Shown: one piece after another, positions 27,739 to 34,202 of the stretch
Layout of the letters: every line of letters starts with the position of its first letter
Position numbering within the stretch: the first letter of the stretch is position 1
From: JAJFUE01 sp041687335
Lineage (GTDB): Bacteria; Sumerlaeota; Sumerlaeia; MVZB01
Length of the DNA: 64,000 bases
Reading direction: 5' to 3'
Assembly (NCBI GenBank): GCA_041687335.1
Contig: JAWLCE010000013.1
Coordinates: 1-64,000, forward strand
Notes under the pieces: model-generated
Told to the model about the DNA's origin: nothing
Databases searched by the model: none
What the model saw: the letters and a program-made list of their open reading frames with translations, nothing else
Position numbers and translations under genes: made by a program

Positions 27739-28006
27739 TCGTTGGCTCCACTTCATTCGGCGAGCGGGCGTCGGTGGGACGAACTCGCTGAGACTCGACG
27801 TAACGCTCGAGTTCTTGTTCCTCTACGCGGAGTTGACCGCGGTCGCCTACCTTGTAGGCTGGCAGGTCGCCCCGCTTGATCAGGCGCCGGACGGTCTTCT
27901 CCGATACCTTAATCGCCTCAGCTACTTCTGGTATCGTGAGTAGTTTCATGTTCGTCAACACACTCTCTTGACCATCTCTGGCCGCTTCTGTCCATCTATG
28001 ACTCAT
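27716..28006 (-). CDS. Excisionase-type helix-turn-helix protein
   Basis: The 96-aa product (MerR-like/HTH_17) has the core LTIPEVAEAIKVSEKTVRRL, then IKRGDLPAYKVGDRGQLRV, as in excisionase-family DNA-binding proteins. It heads the leftward defence set and overlaps the GHKL ATPase gene by 23 bp, so it is probably its regulator or a DNA-recognition partner. The ATG at 28006 has AGGA five bases upstream; a shorter form from ATG 27949 would contain the whole domain and cannot be excluded. Confidence 0.75.
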   Translation of the reverse strand: MSHRWTEAARDGQESVLTNMKLLTIPEVAEAIKVSEKTVRRLIKRGDLPAYKVGDRGQLRVEEQELERYVESQRVRPTDARSPNEVEPTNEIRRRQ

Positions 28007-28279
28007 GATAGTCCTAGTGTCAACGCCAATGATCGACAATCTCTCCTCTACGCCATGTGGTGGCTCGATTCGCTTTAAGATGACCCGCCGGTGTTCGAGC
28101 GGCCCTGGCTTTTACTTCACGGTCTGGTGCGAGGTGCCCAAGCCCGGCGGGAAGGTAGCGCAAGCTAATCCAAATCGCGTCAGGGAAGGTGGAAAAGGAC
28201 GGCGAGGAAACTTGATAGCAGCGGCCGTTTTGATGGCTTCGTCCAAGTTGACAAAAAATAATGCATTCCACCTACATGC

Positions 28280-30010
28280 TCAGCTGATCGCGATCGGCAG
28301 GTGGGCGGGGAGGGAGCAGATGATGACTTGCTGGGACTCCTCGTGCCAGAGGAAGTAGATGGCGAGGCAGCGGCGGGGGTCGCGGGTGTTGCCGTTGTTG
28401 CGCAGGTGGCTCTCGATGAAGTGGCGGCGGCCGGCGTGCTGGATGAAGTAGTGGTCGCCGTGCTCGCCGGCACGCTCACGGGAGATTGAGGGGCCGTGGC
28501 GCAGGCCGAGCGTGGCCAGCTCCTGCTCGAACGCCGCCTTCGCCCCCTCGATGCCTCGCTTCATGTTACGGTAGTGGCCCGCCAGCAGCAGCAGGCAACG
28601 GTAGATCAGCGGGGCGTCCTCGAACTGAGCGTCGGCCAAGGAGCGCTCGGCGCGGGGGTGCAGCATCAGCCGGCCGACCAGGTGTGTCTCGACCCACTCG
28701 GCCATGCCTTCGTAGCCCGGCGGGATCGGGGTCTCCTGGTCCTGGCCGGCGCCTTTGCGCTCCAACAACTGGCGCAGGGCGTCGTTCTGGAGCTGCAGGT
28801 GGTGGATCGTACTACGGGATCGGTTGGCATCTTCCGCGGCCTCGGCGCCCATCTGCAGCGCGACTTCCAAGTCGTCGGTCAGTTGCTGGACCCGCTCGCG
28901 CAGGGCGGCGAGCTCCTCGGCGTGGACGCGCGTCACCCGATCGAGGCGGCTGGTCAGCTCATCGACCGTCTTCACGCTGGTCTGGTAGTGCTCGATCTCC
29001 TGCTCAATGCGGGCGCGCTCGAGCTCGGCGCGCAGCTGGCGGGCATCAGCATCGAACACTACGCCGTTCAGGTCCAGGCTCCGCCGGACGGTCTGTTCCC
29101 CGACCTTGCTGACGAGGAACTCCATGAAGGCGTCCTCGGCGGTCAGGTCATTCCAGCGCCAGAAGAGGATCTTGTCGGCCATGACGAGCGGGTGGGCGTA
29201 GAGCTCGTCGGTCTCGAAGTTGAGTTGCGGATGATAGGTGCGCACCGCGCCGAGGAACGCCGACCAAGGCTTGCCAACCATGTCGGTCCAGCTGTAGCTC
29301 AGCTCGCGCGGCAGGCAGACCACGTGTGCCTGCAGGCGGAGGCGCCGGGCCAGCATCTCCGGTGGCAACATGAACTTGCCGACGCGCGTTTGGAGCTTCG
29401 CCGGGTCGGTCTGGGTAAGCAGGATAACCGGCATGGCACGGCGGCGGTCGAGCAGAAGCTCATGGAGGGCCTGCAGGTCGGCGGGCGTCTGGAGCATCCA
29501 AGGCTGGCCGCCGATTCGCCGCACGTCGAGCAGGCCGATCCGGGCGCTCAGGACGTCGAGCACCGGCGGGGGGTCTTCATGTGGTTCGCGGTCTAGGGGG
29601 ATGAAGCTGCGGAGCGCCAGTCGCACGCCGTCCTCGCCCAGGCGAAGCGCCATATCGACTGACTGCCCGGGAACCAGCGGGCCGTCGGGGAGCGCGGTCT
29701 CGGCGCAGATCAGGCGGGTGCTCCAGATCCCGCGCTCGGGGATCGAGACGCCGCGGAAGACGACGCGGCCGGTGCGCTCCAGCTCAAAATCCTCATGCCG
29801 CCGCACCGCATCCGGAATCGTCCGTTGAAAGCTCTCGCTGAACCAGTCGAGGATGAGCTGGATCGCGGCGTCGAAGACTTCCCGCGCCGACTGCCCCTCG
29901 GATACCAGCAGGTCGGAGGCCAATTGGAAGTGTGTGCGCGTGTGCACGCGCGGCGACAGACCGGGTGCTTGCTGCGCCGGATTGATGGATGCTGAACTTG
30001 CCGAACTCAT
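28280..30010 (-). CDS. Coiled-coil protein, last gene of amidoligase operon
   Basis: The 576-aa product has an N-terminal globular part (about 1-320), a coiled coil (about 325-425: ARQLRAELERARIEQEIEHY, then RVQQLTDDLEVALQMGAEAA) and a C-terminal domain rich in His and aromatic residues (GDHYFIQHAGRRHFIESHLR). I do not recognise it. There is no signal peptide or membrane segment. Its ATG overlaps the preceding stop as ATGA. As the end gene of an operon with amidoligase and amidotransferase genes, it could be a substrate-handling or scaffold component; this is only context. Confidence 0.68.
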   Translation of the reverse strand: MSSASSASINPAQQAPGLSPRVHTRTHFQLASDLLVSEGQSAREVFDAAIQLILDWFSESFQRTIPDAVRRHEDFELERTGRVVFRGVSIPERGIWSTRLICAETALPDGPLVPGQSVDMALRLGEDGVRLALRSFIPLDREPHEDPPPVLDVLSARIGLLDVRRIGGQPWMLQTPADLQALHELLLDRRRAMPVILLTQTDPAKLQTRVGKFMLPPEMLARRLRLQAHVVCLPRELSYSWTDMVGKPWSAFLGAVRTYHPQLNFETDELYAHPLVMADKILFWRWNDLTAEDAFMEFLVSKVGEQTVRRSLDLNGVVFDADARQLRAELERARIEQEIEHYQTSVKTVDELTSRLDRVTRVHAEELAALRERVQQLTDDLEVALQMGAEAAEDANRSRSTIHHLQLQNDALRQLLERKGAGQDQETPIPPGYEGMAEWVETHLVGRLMLHPRAERSLADAQFEDAPLIYRCLLLLAGHYRNMKRGIEGAKAAFEQELATLGLRHGPSISRERAGEHGDHYFIQHAGRRHFIESHLRNNGNTRDPRRCLAIYFLWHEESQQVIICSLPAHLPIAIS

Positions 30011-30594
30011 CGAATCCCCCTTGGCGGATCATACCACCGAGCACCATGAGAAGTTGAGCAGGCATTCTCGGCATTCGGGCGAGCCGCAGGCGAACACCGG
30101 AAAGCAGAGATGCGCACGGCATGAGTGCCGGCGAGCACCAGATCCGCCACATATAGCCACGCGGGCACCTGGCCGCAGCCCGTGGACACCCATGCCAGCT
30201 CCCGGCGGTAGAAGGAATCCTCTCCGGGCCGAAAGCCTTCGAGCTGGTCGATGGGCGGCAGCTCAAGGGCCGGATCCGGGAAGGTCATCAGCTCCCCGTG
30301 AATCAGATCCCAGTCGCCGGCGGGCGGGCTACCAGCGCCAGGTGGGGGCACACTTTCGGTTAGGCGCGCCTGAGCCGCGGCGTCGGCCAGGGGATCGGCT
30401 GTGCCGTGGGCGAGAATGGCGGATTCTGGGATTTCGAGCGCCGGATACCCAGCGGGGAGCAAGTAGAGCCGGCCCCAGGTGCTGGCGGGTCGGATGTTGA
30501 GGGCGTTGCGGCAGAAGCGTGCGTGGTTCCAGAATCCGCGCCGAAGGGTGCCGTAGACAAATAGCGTGACTGTTGGGCCAGGTGTGGTGTTCAT
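30007..30594 (-). CDS. Gamma-glutamylcyclotransferase-like (AIG2/GGCT fold) protein
   Basis: The 195-aa product starts with VTLFVYGTLRRGFWNHARF, the signature of the AIG2/GGCT fold, and has the later segments HGELMTF and QLEGFRPG. In this family a glutamate in the second half is the usual catalytic acid; E in the QLEGF segment is a candidate. Such enzymes release pyroglutamate or open gamma-glutamyl amide bonds. I chose ATG 30594 because AAAGGA lies six bases upstream. It overlaps the stop of the downstream coiled-coil gene's start region (ATGA) and follows the amidotransferase gene closely. The C-terminal 40 residues look disordered and Arg-rich. Confidence 0.82.
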   Translation of the reverse strand: MNTTPGPTVTLFVYGTLRRGFWNHARFCRNALNIRPASTWGRLYLLPAGYPALEIPESAILAHGTADPLADAAAQARLTESVPPPGAGSPPAGDWDLIHGELMTFPDPALELPPIDQLEGFRPGEDSFYRRELAWVSTGCGQVPAWLYVADLVLAGTHAVRISAFRCSPAARPNAENACSTSHGARWYDPPRGIR

Positions 30595-30605
30595 CGGTGT
30601 TCCTT

Positions 30606-31430
30606 TCATATTGATATAGGCACTGGCAGGTCCCGGATCAGCGGGCGCTCCTGGGTGATGAAGTCGATGCTGTAGTACTGCGGGCGGAAGATGTTCTTGT
30701 GGTCGAACCGGGCGAGCGTCATCGGCGGCAGGCAGAAGGGGCGCCAGCCGGACCGAGCGCCAAGCACCCCATCAAGGAAGCGCGCCTCGGAGGCGTAGGC
30801 GATGGCCCGGTAGCGGCGATGTGCGCGCAGGACGAGCGGTCGGTTGCCGTGGATGACGTAGGTGACCTCCGGGGCGCACAGGGAGGCCAGGACGGCGCTC
30901 AGCTGGCCGCGTGCGGGGCGCAGGGCCTCGATGAAGCGCGGCAGGTCGAGAGCTCCGATGTCGGAGAACTTGTCGGCCAGCCGAAGGATCAGCTCGCTGT
31001 CGACCTCGGCGTGGCGGTGGAGCCGATAGCGGCGGAACAGGCTGGCGGCGTTGTATATGGTTCCGTTCGCGGTTGCTATCCAATCTGATCCACGCAACGG
31101 ATGGTTGTTAAGGTTGTTGCTCTCGCAGCCGCACGTGCGGTAGCGGGTGTGGCCAAGGATGAGCGTCGTTCGGCCGGCCTCGCGGCCGAAGCTGCCCTCA
31201 AGCGCCCCGAGTGCCTCGGCAAAACCCGGCTGAGCGATAAGCTGCGTGGCCGGCAGCGGGCGCTTGAACAGCCGGTAGCTGCCCTCCCGATCGAGCACCG
31301 CCACGCCACTCGCATGGTGCCCGCGCGCCTCACTGTGCATCAGCAGGCCAGTAAAGATCGTCTTGAGGATCGCCACCTCGCCCACGCTGCGCCGCCTGCG
31401 GCTGAGGATCAGGCCGGCTTGTCCACACAT
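30606..31430 (-). CDS. Class II glutamine amidotransferase-like (Ntn) protein
   Basis: The 274-aa product begins MCGQAG, with the nucleophile cysteine at position 2 as in class II glutamine amidotransferases. Other family elements are GHTRYRTCG (about 93-101), NNHPL, ANGTIYN and EVDSELI. There is no synthetase domain, so it should deliver ammonia to, or remove amide groups for, a separate partner, here most likely the amidoligase. AGGAGG lies nine bases before the ATG, inside the preceding gene, with which it overlaps by 22 bp. It matches the amidoligase/amidotransferase/GGCT operons predicted from comparative genomics. Confidence 0.85.
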   Translation of the reverse strand: MCGQAGLILSRRRRSVGEVAILKTIFTGLLMHSEARGHHASGVAVLDREGSYRLFKRPLPATQLIAQPGFAEALGALEGSFGREAGRTTLILGHTRYRTCGCESNNLNNHPLRGSDWIATANGTIYNAASLFRRYRLHRHAEVDSELILRLADKFSDIGALDLPRFIEALRPARGQLSAVLASLCAPEVTYVIHGNRPLVLRAHRRYRAIAYASEARFLDGVLGARSGWRPFCLPPMTLARFDHKNIFRPQYYSIDFITQERPLIRDLPVPISI

Positions 31431-31942
31431 GGCTCGCTCCCTCCTTCACCGAAATTGTCCCGCAGCGGGCGGAAGCCGCCGCTCAGCAGCAGGCGCGTGT
31501 AGTCGGCCGGATGGGTCTCGATCCACTCCGCCGCCTCGATGAAGCCCATCTCGCGCGCCAGCCGCGCCACCACAGGGTGATCGAGCATGTTGGTCAGGCC
31601 GCTGCCGCGGATCGCGTTCAGGGCCTTTTCGAGCTGCTCGGGCGGGTTCACCGTCGTCACCGGCGTCGGCGCTTCCTCCTTCATGAACTCGACCAGGCCG
31701 CGGCGGGCGAGCCGCTCGATAAACGCTCGCGCAGCGGCTTCTCCGCCTTCCTCGGGCAGCGCGCCTTCGTCGCCGGCAGCCTCAAGGACACGGCGCATGT
31801 GTTCTTCCGGTTCGCCGCTGTTGAAGGGCGAGCTGGCTTGCATCTTTTGGACGATCTCCAGCGCCGTTTCGCCTGATATCAGCAAGCCACTGCCGATGAT
31901 CGGCTGGCCGTCCAGGTCGGTGTCTCGCAGCAGGATCAGCAT
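31409..31942 (-). CDS. Unknown protein in amidoligase operon
   Basis: The 177-aa product begins MLILLRDTDLDGQPIIGSG and is acidic, with a helical C-terminus (ARLAREMGFIEAAEWIETHP, then DYTRLLLSGGFRPLRDNF). I do not recognise the family. I chose ATG 31942 because AAGGAG lies seven bases upstream; the longer frame has no ribosome site. It sits between the amidoligase and amidotransferase genes. Position suggests it is a substrate protein or an accessory subunit of that pathway. Confidence 0.65.
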   Translation of the reverse strand: MLILLRDTDLDGQPIIGSGLLISGETALEIVQKMQASSPFNSGEPEEHMRRVLEAAGDEGALPEEGGEAAARAFIERLARRGLVEFMKEEAPTPVTTVNPPEQLEKALNAIRGSGLTNMLDHPVVARLAREMGFIEAAEWIETHPADYTRLLLSGGFRPLRDNFGEGGSEPCVDKPA

Positions 31943-31976
31943 CGTTCGTCTCCTTGGGTTGGGGTTCTCGTGCCGC

Positions 31977-32948
31977 TCAGGCTTCAAGGATGGTCGGCGC
32001 GGCGGCCGGCATCGCCGCTGGTTCCGCTTCGACTGCGGCCCGCCCCTTGCGTTTGGCCGTGTGCCGGATGCGTTGCTCGCGCGTCTTAAAGGCTGCGTCG
32101 CCAGGCATGTTGGCCATCAGGTGGTGGCGGGCGGTCTTGAATTCGTCGCCGATCATCCCGAGCCGCAGCAGCAGGACGCGCAGGTCATACTTGGCGCTTT
32201 CGTGGTTGAACTCGCGCTTGCGGCTCGATGCGGCGCGCGCCGTCACCGCCTTGGCCGCCAGCGCGAGCACGAACTGGATGTAGGCCTTGACCTTGCCGGC
32301 GTGCAGCGTGCTGTTGGCCGCGCGCATCTCGACCGTGTTGCGATACCAGAGGTTGTGCAGGTTGAGCGTCACGTAGCGGCTGCTGTCGTAGTGGTGCGGC
32401 GCGGTGTTCTCGCGGCCATACCAGGCGCGGTTGAGCTCGCGCAGCGTGCGCGGCCGGCGCTGCTCGATCGTGCGGATGAAGTCATCGCTCAGCCGCCGGC
32501 AGTAGCGCAGGCGCTCGGCGTGCACCCCGAGCGCGTGCAGGATCAGCTCCTCCTGCTTGTAGAAGGTCTTGGCGAGGTTGCAGAGCTTCCTGGTGTCGAA
32601 GATCGCGCCGTCGATGTGGATGTGGATGCCGCAGCGGGTGTCGACCTTGCAGCCGGCGCGGCGGACGGCGCGGACGATCTCCTGGAGCTGCGCGATGTCG
32701 TCGTAGGTCAGGACCGGGCTGACGATCTCGGCCTGCAGGTGGCGCGGCACGCTGCTCAGCGAGGCGTCGGCGACGACCTTCCACTTGCGCCCGCGCAGGT
32801 CCTCGACCTCCCAGGGGTCGTGGCTGACCGGGTAGCTGAGATGGCGGAGGCTGCCGCCGACCACCGAGTGGATCGCCGCGGCGACCTGCTCGCGCGTGCG
32901 CTGGATCGTCTCGATCTCGATCCCGAACCTGATCGCTCTCATGTCCAT
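31977..32948 (-). CDS. Putative amidoligase (COOH-NH2 ligase fold)
   Basis: The 323-aa product matches the Amidoligase_2 family: FGIEIETIQRT at the start, WKVVADASL, AEIVSPVLTYDD, CGIHIHIDG (about 126-134) and LNLHNLWYRNTVEMRAANST (about 207-226). These residues form the ATP- and metal-binding core of ligases that join carboxyl and amine groups, related to gamma-glutamylcysteine ligase and glutamine synthetase. The last 40 residues are basic then Ala-rich. It is the first gene of a five-gene leftward operon. The substrate is unknown. Iyer and Aravind's comparative study linked such amidoligases with GGCT-like and amidotransferase genes, including in phages. Confidence 0.87.
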   Translation of the reverse strand: MDMRAIRFGIEIETIQRTREQVAAAIHSVVGGSLRHLSYPVSHDPWEVEDLRGRKWKVVADASLSSVPRHLQAEIVSPVLTYDDIAQLQEIVRAVRRAGCKVDTRCGIHIHIDGAIFDTRKLCNLAKTFYKQEELILHALGVHAERLRYCRRLSDDFIRTIEQRRPRTLRELNRAWYGRENTAPHHYDSSRYVTLNLHNLWYRNTVEMRAANSTLHAGKVKAYIQFVLALAAKAVTARAASSRKREFNHESAKYDLRVLLLRLGMIGDEFKTARHHLMANMPGDAAFKTREQRIRHTAKRKGRAAVEAEPAAMPAAAPTILEA

Positions 32949-33130
32949 GGGGGGTGTGCTCCGTTTCTGTAACCCGTTGGGCTTCAGCCTTCTGTGTTCG
33001 GCTGACGGGACACATACACGCTTGGTTCGGGGGGTGAAATCAAGTAGATGAGGGCAGAATTAAATATTATTCTTGGCTTAAAATCCCTTGTCTGTGCTCA
33101 AATCGCGCAAATTGGTTGAGGAGGAAAATA

Positions 33131-33607
33131 ATGGACAATGATCAGCCTCATCGTTCAGCTTGTGCACGACAACATCGCGTTCTAGGTAATTTTCTAGCTA
33201 CGGAGGCTTGGACGCGAGGGATCGACTGTATCGTTTTGGATAGGAGCGATCTTGAGAATTACCTAGGTTTGAAAAAGTTCAAGAGCGTCCGCATCGAATG
33301 GCTGATGAGCGATTTGCAGCCATGGTTCCCATTTCAAGAAAAATTCACGATCTCACGATCTCCCTCGTCGATACATTCGTTATTCTTATCTCGTGTGCCT
33401 ATTGAAGGGAATCTGCCAACTGGCTCATTGACCACTGCTGAACGAATCAGCCAAATGGCGTCAGATGCCCCACGGACGCAGTGTTTTTCGCATAATGGCA
33501 TAAAAATGCCTGATGAAGCTGAGATTCGGGCTCGGCTGGTAGTATTTGCAGCAGGACTGGATACACCAATGCCCGCAAGACCAAAGAAAAACAAGGCAAA
33601 GTCCTAA
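33131..33607 (+). CDS. Cargo gene 1, unknown protein
   Basis: The 158-aa product has no recognised domain. The ATG at 33131 is preceded by GAGGAGG. The gene is lower in GC than its surroundings and points right, against the phage genes. Its last four bases overlap the stop of the leftward gene at 33604. The C-terminus is lysine-rich (ARPKKNKAKS). It is one of several single rightward genes placed between blocks of phage genes and is probably a moron. Confidence 0.6.
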   Translation: MDNDQPHRSACARQHRVLGNFLATEAWTRGIDCIVLDRSDLENYLGLKKFKSVRIEWLMSDLQPWFPFQEKFTISRSPSSIHSLFLSRVPIEGNLPTGSLTTAERISQMASDAPRTQCFSHNGIKMPDEAEIRARLVVFAAGLDTPMPARPKKNKAKS

Positions 33608-34179
33608 ACCACCCCCTCCAGCATCGCCAGCATCGTCTGGCGCTCATCCAGTTCACGGGTGATGGCTTCGCGCCAGGTGGAGAGGCCCATTTCGCGCAGG
33701 TTCTGGACGAAGGCCTCGTGCTCGGCCTCGGACCAGCCGCGGGACTGGCTGAAGGCGCGGACGTGCTCAAGCGCCTGGGCGGGGGCGACGGAGAAGACGT
33801 GCTCCAGCGGGTCGCGCGTGCGGACGACGCCCAGCGGGGTTTCCAGCGGGAAGCCGGCGGCCTGGACCTGGGTGGCCGAGTATTCGGGCGGCTCGCTCTC
33901 TCCGCGCATTGCCGACTGGGTGGCATCGATGATCTCAAGCGCCTCGGCCGAGGGGGTCTTGACCAGCACCGCCCGCCAGGCGCGCTCCTCCATGAGACCG
34001 GTGTCGATCGAGAACGAAATCGCGCCGTCGGCCTTGGGCATGAGCGGCGCCGACTCGATGACCTGCGCCGGGTCATCGACCGCTTCGAGCCTGACCCGAT
34101 GCTCGGCGGCGGGGTCTGCGACCTCAACCTTGATGCCGGCCATGCGATAGCCTTCGGTAACGTGAATCAGTCGGTTCAT
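33604..34179 (-). CDS. Phage tail-region protein, unknown
   Basis: The 191-aa product follows the tail-fibre gene in the same direction, with AGGAG seven bases before its ATG. The C-terminal part reads MGLSTWREAITRELDERQTM, like tail-fibre assembly chaperones or small tail accessory proteins. No domain can be named. It is the last gene of the leftward block that starts at the promoter near 39.5 kb. Confidence 0.6.
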   Translation of the reverse strand: MNRLIHVTEGYRMAGIKVEVADPAAEHRVRLEAVDDPAQVIESAPLMPKADGAISFSIDTGLMEERAWRAVLVKTPSAEALEIIDATQSAMRGESEPPEYSATQVQAAGFPLETPLGVVRTRDPLEHVFSVAPAQALEHVRAFSQSRGWSEAEHEAFVQNLREMGLSTWREAITRELDERQTMLAMLEGVV

Positions 34180-34202
34180 TGTTTGGCTCCTATGGATGAG
34201 AA

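Noticed and set aside
28496..32972. Long rightward open frames opposite the amidoligase operon
   Set aside because: The bottom strand carries recognised enzyme families with overlapping starts and stops; the rightward frames are composition shadows.
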